NCBI GenBank assembly: GCA_950022655.1
Contig: OX465581.1
Span: forward strand, 107,863,125 to 107,927,124
Length of the DNA stretch: 64,000 nucleotides
Direction: 5' to 3'
Source: Alentia gelatinosa
Lineage: Eukaryota; Annelida; Polychaeta; Phyllodocida; Polynoidae
Shown here: positions 51,701 to 60,600 of the stretch, one piece after another
Layout: every line of letters starts with the position of its first letter
How positions within the stretch are numbered: the stretch's first letter is position 1
Notes under the pieces: model-generated
The model's database searches: none
Seen by the model: the letters and a program-made list of their open reading frames with translations, nothing else
Told to the model about the DNA's origin: nothing
Program-made: the position numbers and the translations under genes

Positions 51701-54700
51701 CTCGCCCTTACCAACCATACACATGAACTGGCATCGCCGCCTACACGATGCATCACAAAATTCGTTCGTAAGGATTGGGTTAAAGGATTAGCTCAAACTC
51801 GGGGTGCGTCTTATACGCAGGTTGTATTATTATAGAACAGTGCTAAAACCTTATGAATCAGGTCCCATGTGCGTCTCATAGCATTCTCCCATACTCAGGG
51901 TGCTCCTTATACGCCAGCTACATCTTTTATGCGGGAAATTACGGTAGTAATCAAATGCATATATAAACGAATGAATGTGATGTTTAGCAGACATCCTCAT
52001 TCATGCAACCTATTTAAATGATATGTTTATTGTGGACATGGCTAATATGTTGATTAGTTGGCAGCTACCACTTAGGTGAGCTTGAAACTGGGATCAAGCA
52101 GTGTCACACATTCGTTTGTCACATCACAACCATAGTGACATCATGAAAAATACTGGTGATTTGCTAGGTGTCAAGTTTTTGACAGTTGAGGCGATGGGAT
52201 TGACTGGGGTTGTCAGGGGTTGTTAAGGGGTGAGAACAGCCAATCCTTGCGGTTTCGTCGAAAGAGAATTCTCAGACTGTACTGTGGTGTGGTTAGAAAT
52301 GGTGTTAACAAGTATATGGTCCATATATAGTTCGACACAGGATCTCTCCATTCTCCCCTAAACCTCTGACTTAATTAGAATGATGCATTCCTGATGGAGT
52401 CCCTGACACACTCTTGTAGGTTGCGTGGTTGTGCTGTCACTACCTAAGTTTGAAGTCGCTCAGAGGGGAAGAGCTCTACACTATTTCTAATGTCAGAGCA
52501 TGCAGTGCACCATGGTTATGGTGGTTAGGTGCGCTTTTAGAAAATGCCATTCAATGTAGCATCGCCAAGCTGCCAAGACGTTCATCTAATTTAAAGGATT
52601 CGAAATATATATATGAAAACACCAGTAACATCTGTGTGTGATCGCTCTGTGGTTTTCCTATCTATTAAGACACTATCAGGTAGAAGATTCTGACATGATA
52701 TAAACTAATTTTACAGGTTTTTAACCCTTTTTAGCTGTTAACCCTAAGCTGAGAACGCACATCTTAAGCCGCGAATTTTCGAGCATATCAAATCGCCCAC
52801 CTCAGACAGACTAAAGTCTTTAAGATATCGAACCGCCAATCCTGGCGGAGAATCGATGATATATTTGCCGACGTATGCATCACACCTCATGGGGGTAATG
52901 CGGGATTATAGTCGGTGAGAGTCGGTGTCCTCTCCTTCGCCTGACAACGTTGTTCCCGAATTTTCCAGATCGTAATGGGTGATCGGATAGTTGAGAACCG
53001 GAGATATATGTCGATGTCTTATAGGCTTGATAAACAAGTGGGAATGGATAGATTTTAGGTTTTAATTTGTTGGTGATCTATGGCACGTTGCTATGATAGA
53101 TACAATAGCCATACATCGAATTGAGCACATGGAATTCGATTACTGTAACTAGACTACGAATTCCATTGCCAAGGATCGCTGCTCGGAAAGTGCAGCTATA
53201 TTTGGAAACTATTACAAAGTCAATTACAAAGTCAATGAAGTGTGAACGATTTGCTATATAAAGTAAGTAATCACCGAGGTATCTAATGATTATGTAGAAA
53301 GAAGAAATTGTTATTCAAATGAGTATAAGAATACCTCACACAATTTGGTCTTTTCAAGACGTTGTCACTTTTCAAGACGTTGTCACCTACATTATTCAGA
53401 TTATCACATCCAAAAATGTAGTGTCACTAAGCTCAGACATCCTCAGTCTGATCACCTTGTTACCCACAAAGCTTTATACGATGCCTGATGAGCCGCTTCC
53501 GGCGAAACCTTGCTAAATTACCCCACATACACACAACAGTACACCAAAATACAGTATAATACTGTCAACATAACCCCCAGATCTCTGTAGAGACTCCAGG
53601 GCGACAGTTGTTGACACTATGATGTCACGACTGACAGTGCGCTATGGTTACGGTGGTTAGGGGCAGTTCTAAAAACTGCCATACAAGGTAGCATCGCTGG
53701 GAGAGAAGGACGTCGCCTCGTCCTACATTGGTCACTTTACTTTTTTAGGCCATCCAATTCTGGTTATCATAAGCTGATCAGCTGGTATAAATTTCTCTCT
53801 CCAACCGTCATCCTATCTTGAGAACTACCAGTAGTCGATGTAGTAATTGATAGGCACACTATAAAGAGTGTAAATGTCAATTTATCAACATCTTAACCCC
53901 ACTCCCACGACAATGTAAGGCGTGATACGCATGACCTATTCTGATCTAGGAGTGTACTGATGTCACCCCTTTTGCGAGGAGATCGACAAACCATAAGTTG
54001 GCTTCTCAATCATGACGTAGAGTCAGTGGACAGTAATTCATACTACCAGAGTTTATGAGTTGCGGTTCAATAAACACAATTTTATTTTAAAAGTTCACTA
54101 TGTTTTTTGTTAGGAAATAAGGAAACAGTCTGGACTACGGCTTGATTACGTTACACTTTTTTCCCCCAAAACTCAGCCCAGCAGTGCAATCAGCAGCGAT
54201 ATACCTCACCTTATCAGTTAGTACGTCTTTGGAGATAGCATAGAGAAAGATAGGTGTGACGCCGTCGGTACTTTGTTCATATACCTCCTTTACGGTGGCA
54301 GAGTTCCAAGGCGCAACCACCACTTGGCCGTTTTCCTTGAGTAACGGGTGCGGCTGGCGTACCTCCAACCAGGCCAGTCCGTTCGCCAGCTCCTCTTCAT
54401 CGTTATCAGCATCCGCTCGGATCTGGAGGTCCTCACTGGGCACCGTCTGCCACGGCCGGTTGTAGGCAGTGAGGTTGTCCACAAGCTCAAAGCTACCAGG
54501 CAGGGACAGACCGATGGAACTGTGGTCACCGTGCGTGAAGCGTACCATCCGCCACCGCACCTCCTCATCGTGCAGATCAAACTGCGGCAGAAGTGTTTTG
54601 TTGAAGATCTCATTTACCACAAAGGTTTTTGCATACAACGTCTGTCCGAATATCACCAGACATGGCGGTTTGCGGATGACTGACTCGATTTCCTCCTCTT

Positions 54701-57109
54701 CATCTTCTGAGAGTTCGGCGCTAATCGGTGATCCTGCATGAAGAAGACATGGTTTAAAATTTATTGCAGTTATCATATTAAGGTGTCGAGGACCCTGGAG
54801 GGTAATAGATGGGAATACATATACTACAAAAACGTTAATTCTGTAAATCCAATGAAAAAATCCGACCTATCATTGAAGGGACAATCCTTTGTGTATTGTG
54901 AGCAGGCCTGCATGTTAAACTCTAAAATGTTTTGTAGTTACACCCACAATACAGCATGGGTGGGACAAGTGGCTGGATTTTTAACATACCATGTGACCAG
55001 CGCGAAAATTATTAAAAATGGTACTTGCATCGTCAAAAAAAGGTCCAATCTTCATATATGAGATACTATTAGAAAGATAAGGTCTCTTTAGTAGTATAGA
55101 TATTATCTACACGTGACTCATATCATGCATTTTTATACTATTTACACTCCAGAATTCTTTAGGTAAAACCCCCAAAACTCACTGTCTTCACATTGATCTA
55201 GTTCAAAATCTATCAAGATGACCTACACAAATAAATATCCTAGCTTTTTGGGCATTTAAAGCCGAATACAATGATACTTACATGTATATTGCCATCTTGC
55301 AATATATATTTTTCTGAGTAAATTTGTATAAAACAGTAGTATAAAGTGGTTATTCCACCAACACACAAGGTATAGTGAGATTAGTCCCTATTTGGATGTC
55401 TTGCTAAATCTTGCTAGGTTTTGAATAATCACATGCATATATTTGCCACGATTTGTCTTGAGGTGGTGTGCTGGTGGAGCACCAAAATAGGCACACGATA
55501 TCGCGCACTATGTATCACAATAACGGAGGTAAGATACAACAAGATATACCAAGATATACCATGGCAAATCCATCGCGTTGCTCGTCAGATGTCCTAGATG
55601 GCATTGGCACAACCTCGCCTTGTCAGCTATCTCAGTTTGGTGGTCAAAACAACAATTATTTTAAAAACTTCTTTCAACTCTGTCAGTGATTTGCTAGACC
55701 AGCATTTGTTTTACCATATAATAAGTATTTTTTGATAGAAAAATCTAAATTGAGACAATAATCTTACCAACTTTTTAAAGTTCAATATGACAACTCAAAC
55801 TCTCCCTAATTCGCCGAGTCATCTGGCGACTTCCGGTTTGAAATCCCCTCCGAATTCCCTTAACAACGGACATATCCGCCATCTTGCTGGTGAATACAAA
55901 GCGCTGTCAGAGTGTGAAATAGGGGCAAACTCTATTAATCTACTTTAAAATGTATAATTTACACACGCAATACTTGTAATAAGGTTATTCACATTATCCA
56001 GACATGATTTAAACGTGCCAACTCGAAGAAATTCGTTGTTTCGACGATTTGTTGACATCGCGGTCGGAGGCTAAACTGAGGCTCTCACACAATCCCTTGA
56101 TCTGAAACTGCCAGGGAGGTTTGATTTTGTCGATAGATTGTCATAAGAGTTACTTAACACATCCTCACGTATCAAATAATATCGGAAATGAAGGTTTGAA
56201 TTCTCCATAGGTTTAACACTGTGTAGGTTCCTTGCCAAGATGGCCGCGGAGGCGTCTCGAAGCGCCACCTACTTCCAGGCTGACTCGACGAATGCGACCA
56301 TCTGCATTTCTGTTAGTCGCTGTCTATAAAACAGGACCGGATTCCTCTGCCATAGAGCCCTCCAACGGGTTGTCATTTCATACTGCGCACACTCTGACAT
56401 GTATGAAATATAATATATATATATATATAAATCCACAAATATATGCCCATTTGTCTTTGCCAACCTTCAGAACAGCTGTCTCTTACGTTATAACTGTGTA
56501 TTTAGAAATTAGAGGTAGTTTTCCAGTAGAGCTTGGCTGGTTCTCGAGTCCAGCCATTTTCTTTAGTCTTTCTCGGTCTCGTTTCCCAACTGCACAGTGT
56601 CTCGCCTATTAACATAGGGCAGCTGTTCGCCCCTGAATGGAGATCAGGGGTGAATACAACTACATTTCTGTGGCCCAGACATTTTACCGATTTGACACCC
56701 AATAAAGTACGATTTATGTGGGGATATGGCGACAGCCAATGGCTGTGAAAAAAATTATGTCTTGACACAACAATCTGATGCTCCGTGACTAGTGACGTTC
56801 ACATGGGTAGAGTTTTAATAAGACCTAATATTTAATACTAGATCTAGATGATATAGTAGATCTAGACTCTAGATGAAGTGCCATTGCCAGTGGTCTCGAC
56901 GGATGTTTTCCTGGAAATGTACAGATCGAAAAGTAAACAAAACAAACTGAAAGTAAAACGTCAGACATTTTCTAAGTCCTACCTGTGTCAACCTTTCCCG
57001 CGGAGTTGATTTCTCGGTAACATTGTTTAGTGTCGATTAGAATCCGTTTCAACTGTTTAGCTTGCTTGTGGAACTTGGAAAATTCCGAAGGCAACCCTGC
57101 AGCCATCAT
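33784..57109 (-). CDS. DSTYK: Dual serine/threonine and tyrosine protein kinase (DSTYK), one internal block missing
   Basis: Minus-strand coding exons: 57109-56983, 54733-54210, 51257-50633, then a missing block, 38705-38497, 38046-37890, 37125-36970, 36366-36276, 35442-35193 and 34049-33784 (stop TGA). They total 2405 nt, about 801 residues (human 929). The N-terminal and middle parts match DSTYK in order ([31 protein letters not shown]). The kinase domain has the glycine loop GRGQYGVV, the ATP-binding Lys in [18 protein letters not shown] in place of DFG, and MAPELF. From family knowledge, DSTYK is a RIP-related kinase linked to FGF signalling and cell death. The start is Met-Met-Ala-Ala, equivalent to the human N-terminal helix; the frame stays open upstream without support. 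Exons 50633 and 38705 cannot be spliced together in frame. Confidence 0.95.
34643..35005 (+). mobile_element. piggyBac-like MITE, copy B
   Basis: The element is 363 bp, the same length as copy A, flanked by TTAA at 34639-34642 and 35006-35009. It has three copies of ATGATGCCTTGAGGCATCAT, separated by CCAG(C/G)CCAGGGCGA spacers. The right side carries CTCTAGCGGTATAAAGTGCC and CACCCGTC repeats. It lies in the last DSTYK intron. Confidence 0.88.
38836..39035. other. Assembly gap (200 N)
   Basis: Exactly 200 undetermined bases. The round size suggests a placeholder or rounded estimate. It starts 130 bp upstream (in gene sense) of the 38705 exon of DSTYK. Confidence 1.
40769..40827 (+). repeat. 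Dispersed repeat with GGTTTAACGTCCCAGGGGAC, copy 2
   Basis: It reads TTTGTTTGTTTATTTGTGGT, then TTAACGTCCCAGGGGACCC, then GGTATATAGGGA. It matches 31681-31733 with few differences. Confidence 0.7.
42469..42680. repeat. Cluster of three TACGGAAC...GTTCCGTA palindromes
   Basis: Palindromes lie at 42469-42500 (with an inner GCGTTAACGC), 42633-42654 (ATACGGAACA/TGTTCCGTAT around a two-base centre) and 42662-42680. The shared 8-mer TACGGAAC and its inverse each occur three times within 212 bp. No surrounding transposon end was defined. Confidence 0.7.
42945..42970 (+). ncRNA. Hammerhead-ribozyme-like core (degenerate)
   Basis: CTGAAGA, one extra A, a short stem (GGC...GCC around ACACCAA), then GAAAC. 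This follows the hammerhead order CUGANGA - stem II - GAAA, apart from the extra A. I could not pair stems I and III. Such cores are known in Penelope-like retroelements; this may be a decayed remnant. Confidence 0.3.
47184..47350. repeat. C/G-rich homopolymer repeat
   Basis: Runs of C (up to about 16) and G (12) are embedded in units similar to those at 23510-23710 (GAATAACGGAAAACAATATT then GGCCCCCATGGGG). The overlapping ORFs on both strands are artefacts of composition. Confidence 0.55.
48053..48131 (-). repeat. tRNA-derived SINE head
   Basis: On the minus strand a box A-like segment (TGGCTTTGTGGAGTAGTCAG) is followed about 35 nt later by a box B-like GAGTTCGAATCC. That is the spacing of a tRNA gene promoter. 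The acceptor stem does not pair and there is no proper anticodon arm, so this is a SINE or tRNA relic rather than a working tRNA gene. Confidence 0.55.
50238..50601 (-). mobile_element. piggyBac-like MITE, copy C, beside a DSTYK exon
   Basis: The element is 364 bp, flanked by TTAA at 50234-50237 and 50602-50605, and inverted relative to copies A and B. The three palindromes read ATGATGCCTCAAGGCATCAT. One terminal repeat has changed (AAAAGG instead of AAAGGG). Its end is only 31 bp from the DSTYK coding exon at 50633-51257, just inside the downstream intron. Confidence 0.88.
51371..51941. mobile_element. Inverted-repeat element with AATTCCCGCAT ends, interrupted by MITE E
   Basis: The left end AAATTCCCGCATACAAGACG and the right end TTTTATGCGGGAAATT are inverse. 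The interior repeats phrases of the form GGTGCGTCTTATACGC (near 51413, 51801 and 51899). A piggyBac-like MITE (51428-51779) is inserted in it. It lies in the DSTYK intron just upstream of the 51257 exon boundary. Confidence 0.7.
51428..51779. mobile_element. piggyBac-like MITE, divergent copy E
   Basis: The element is 352 bp, flanked by TTAA at 51424-51427 and 51780-51783. The ends are CCCTTTCCTTAC and GTAAGGATTGGG. It has three units of GATGCCAxxATGGCAT near the left end, the same architecture as copies A-C but with a different palindrome (GATGCCATATGGCATT). The interior is unrelated (contains GGTTGCCATGGTGACA and CACGTCACGTGACACC). Confidence 0.8.
52501..52590 (+). repeat. Dispersed repeat with GGTTATGGTGGTTAGG core, copy 2
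   Basis: It reads CAGTGCACCATGGTTATGGT, then GGTTAGGTGCGCTTTTAGAA, then AATGTAGCATCGCC. It matches the copies at 19419 and 53632. Confidence 0.6.
53485..53508 (+). ncRNA. Hammerhead-ribozyme-like core (best of three)
   Basis: CTGATGA (53485-53491), a perfect 4-bp stem II GCCG/CGGC with a CTTC loop (53492-53503), and GAAAC (53504-53508). This fits the catalytic core consensus exactly. I could not find convincing stems I and III in the flanks, so full ribozyme status is unproven. Confidence 0.4.
53632..53728 (+). repeat. Dispersed repeat with GGTTACGGTGGTTAGG core, copy 3
   Basis: It reads GACAGTGCGCTATGGTTACG, then GTGGTTAGGGGCAGTTCT, then CAAGGTAGCATCGC. A GATGTCAC motif lies just upstream, as in copy 1. 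Confidence 0.65.
55775..56250. promoter_or_regulatory. Promoter-like patch inside DSTYK intron 1
   Basis: It contains an ETS-like ACTTCCGG (55829-55836), a YY1-like CCGCCATCTTG (55876-55886, which reads CAAGATGGCGG on the minus strand) and a second AAGATGGCCGC at 56238-56248. The ATGs in the YY1-like motifs open short ORFs. The minus-strand one (55882-55775, 35 codons) is Arg-rich and acid-poor ([20 protein letters not shown]) like a mitochondrial presequence. No continuation exon was found. It could be an alternative DSTYK promoter or a nested small gene. Confidence 0.3.
56388..56660 (+). repeat. Repeat shared with 58177-58655, copy 1
   Basis: Shared phrases in the same order: GCACACTCTGACATGTATGA, GCTGTCTCTTAC, CTGTGTATT, AGCTTGGCT, and CATAGGGCAGCTGTTCGCCC with TGAATGGAGAT. 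It is a diverged direct copy of the 58177 element, which is longer. It is likely a transposon fragment. Confidence 0.65.
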
Positions 57110-57632
57110 GAACGTCAACTTCCGAGCACATGACCTCGTTTGAGCGGAAGCGGGATCGGCGCAGGCGTATTTGCCTAGATTTAGCCTGGTTCCCTGTCCA
57201 ATCACTCTTCTCCATATACTTTGGCCTTCACACTGTGCCATAGTGGAGCTAGTCCTCTGCTGGGAGAAGAAAAATGGAAGGCGGGGGAACAGTCTAAAGG
57301 GCACCTGGATGTTAGTTCTTGAAGAGGCCACCAGGTTCAGACAATCCCTTTTTGCCTGGGAGTATATTGCTGTCATAATTTGGAAAAAGGGCAGTCCACA
57401 GAGAATACAATTGTCATCTGAAATAGAACAAGGGGACATACGTTTTAAGCGTATTCCCCGACAGCTATATGGTGTACTGCGTAGAGCTATAGAGTTACAG
57501 ATAATTCCCCATACTGCCACCTAGTGGTAACTAGAGTACTGAAAACTAAAGCGTAGAATTTGTCCCTGGTCCCCTTCACTTCAGTCTCTTTGCCCTAACA
57601 ATTGCGGACGGCAGACCACATAGAGGTAGACC
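57110..57632. promoter_or_regulatory. Shared upstream region of divergent DSTYK and ALDH6A1 genes
   Basis: Only 523 bp separate the two start codons. ETS-like CGGAAG motifs lie near 57137 and a GC-rich patch spans 57125-57170. The ALDH6A1 start sits in CCATGGCGGC, a partial YY1 context. Open frames on both strands across 57171-57524 have no homology and are probably chance. Bidirectional activity is inferred from geometry. Confidence 0.55.
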
Positions 57633-60600
57633 ATGGCGGCACATATCTTACGTAAACTCCCAACGGCTGTCAAGGTAAACTACAAGATCCACTCGATATA
57701 AAACAGTAATACAGCCAAAGTGTTTATTTGCTATTTTTCAAATTATGCATGCCATGGTGAGTGGAGGTTCTCCCATGTTCTGCTGCTGCCCCAGTTTCTT
57801 TTTAACATTGTTTCATAATTGAAGTTGAACTCATTCTACCGGCAGCGTGACGAGTTCATTTGCTTCTTGCTGTAACCTATGGGTAGTGACCTTAACAAAA
57901 GATACACTTCATCACTTTGGCTTTAGGACTACTGCTCAACATCTAGATATATATTTGTAGGAATAGAAATGTTTGCTCTTCTCCATTTTCTAATGTCAGT
58001 GACATGTTGATACTTCCCCATGGCGTACGTGGATTGGTGGAAACGGGAGGTGTGTCAAAATTAGACCAAAGTGTCCTCTAACTTGTGTGAATTGGGTTTA
58101 TTTGATGTTTTCATCCAGTGGCTTTATAGACTTATTATCATGACTCTAGATTTTTTTTCATTAGATTCATTTTTAACTGCACACACTCTGGCATGTATGA
58201 AAGTAATTTTGCATCAATAAATATGCACTCAGTTTTCTTTGCAAACTTGAAAAACGGCTGTCTCTTACTTTATATATCTGTGTATTCAGAGGCAGTTTCC
58301 AGTGTAGCTTGGCTCGATCTGAGGTCCATCTAATCTTTATTACTGGTCCTCTAACCGGACAGTATAAATCATAAGTTACCAGCACTGACTGCAAGCAGGC
58401 ACAGCTCAATCAAAATGGCTGAAGCATTGTATGTGGCCTCACATGACAGTAAGATAACGGGGAATTTACCTTCAAATTGGAATAACAACACTTGTAGACA
58501 ACAGATTAACTCATATTTATTAGTGATTCAACATAAGAAGCCACAAAGTGCCTCAACTGGCCAAAATTAGGGTAAGTTTGGGGAACTTGTAAAATCCCCG
58601 CTTGTTTACATAGGACAGCTGTTCACCCCTGAATGGAGATTAGGGATTAATACTTAACCTAATAGTGTAGCACCTCTCTATATATATAGTCGGTCAGTCC
58701 GCAGCTATCAATCCATCAACAATAAACCATTTGAAATGAACTCATTCTTTCTCTTCCTGACTCATATTACTAGCACCGGTTATACAAACTCGAGCATAGA
58801 TAGTAACGCCGGTAGAGAACCTGGGTAAATGTTGCTCATGCAGTTATATTGATTTGGAATATAGAAATAGCGCGGAGATTTAGGTACCCACCACACCATA
58901 CTGGTTTTAACCAATATCTATCAGAAAGTGATCAGTTTTGCAAGGGAAATGTAGACTACATTACCATCTAAAAATTAACGAATTATGTGTAAGAAATGTC
59001 TAAAGATTGTAAGTGGGAATAAGTTTTAGTCAGTGAGACCATATCATATACGAGAGTTAGGCACCCACAACACTAACGCGGGTGGTCACACTCCTCGTTC
59101 TGGCGTGGCCTACTTAGACGGCCATTACAGGATGGCGCGGGCGTGAAATAGGAACTCCGAGGCACTTGAGCAGTGCTTTCGATTGCTACTTTAGATAATT
59201 ATGATCAGCTTGCCCCATAACATAGATATGACGCCTTTTAAAAATTCCACCTCATTAATTATCGATGGTCAGCATGTAACTCTTGCTGAATAACCAATAT
59301 TCTCCTGTTGAACGCGCTTTATGTGTTGAAACATCGACAACAGCATTTAAGTATATTTGTGAAACCTGGATTAGGATATTTATTGACCTCTCTTCAATTT
59401 TCAAATAATTTGTTTTATATTATCCTTACGGCGAGGAATGTGATATGGACCTCACATGTTTAAACGAACAACAGCCGCATGTTTACATTATTGGTTTTGA
59501 GCAAAAATCTTTAGTGTTATCAACTGCTTTTGTTACAGGCGCCGCGATGCCTTCTAGGATTGCAAAGGGGACGATGCTATTCCAGCTCTGTGGTAAGCTA
59601 TATATTACTTTTTTCATCTGGGTACTATGTGTTTATTACTGTGTCTTTCTGCCACTCAGGTGTTTAAATTATCACCTTGATCTTTCAAATCTACCTAACA
59701 TCCGTTTTTTTAAATTTCTAGTCTTATTTGCTATATATGTAATACATAACTCATGTCACATCATCACGCAATGATCAGCGATGGAGTTCGTAGATAAATA
59801 ATTCTATTCTTGGAATGTAAGTCTGATAATCCTCGACCTTCCGGACTGTATAGTGAAGAGGACAATAGTTTCAAGTTAACATGGCACTATCTATATGCTG
59901 TTATATCAATCACTGCCGATAACACTTGTCATATATTTAAACAAATAAGAGAAGCTCACGGCTATTCAATGTTTAGATCTGAATACATGATATTTCAGGA
60001 CTTGGTTAATATGTTGGTTGCTAATGAAATACATTTCCATTTGTTAGGGCTTTTCAAGACAGACATATTTGATCCATTAAAAACCATTATCCTGAACCAT
60101 GAACCAGTTCGTTCCTGAACTGAAGAAAATTCAAGTAAACACTATCTGTATTGTATCTCTGTGACCAGTTCAGAATACTCATCTTATAACTAATACATGT
60201 ATGTGAGAGGTTTATCAGTGTCTACAGCGTGGGACTTGAACAGGTTTACGTGGATTGATAACCATCTGCTGTATCTTCCCTATCAGTGCCTTCTGAGTGC
60301 ATGATTCTGATAATATTGTTGGTCAGGTAATCTATTCTAGATCAAACTGCCTCATCCTTACACATCCGTATTCAATGTGCTCTGGTTACAAGGGTAGCCC
60401 CGCGAAACGCCCGTGTAAAATAATGTAGACATCGGTTGTGCCGTTAAACTTGTTTAATAACCTGCACAGAGAGCGTATTATCTTAAATGCTACTTTTGCT
60501 ACTCTGAGGTTCCACAAACATATTACCAGCTTTTTGCTAGTGTAACTGGAGCTCGTGCACTCATGCATGTAACCAGTTAACTTCTGCATGGTTAAGTTAT

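Larger units (their letters stand above)
51942..54209 (-). other. DSTYK intron 2, left of the element at 54210
   Basis: This range is the rest of the intron between the exons at 51257 and 54210. It carries two copies of the GGTTACGGTGGTTAGG repeat and a hammerhead-like core. No exon of another gene is visible. Confidence 0.5.
54734..56982 (-). other. DSTYK intron 1
   Basis: A 2.2-kb intron with one promoter-like patch (55775-56250), an (AT)n run near 56411-56430 and a repeat shared with ALDH6A1 intron 1 (56388-56660). The ORF at 54738-55061 is not recognisable. Confidence 0.5.

Noticed and set aside
57171..57524. Long open frames on both strands between DSTYK and ALDH6A1, one continuous with the DSTYK start
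   Set aside because: Neither resembles a known N-terminus; the Met at 57109 fits the family. Mutual overlap on both strands suggests chance.
59810..60118. 102-codon plus-strand ORF in ALDH6A1 intron 2
   Set aside because: No motif, no homology recognised, no codon bias different from the intron.
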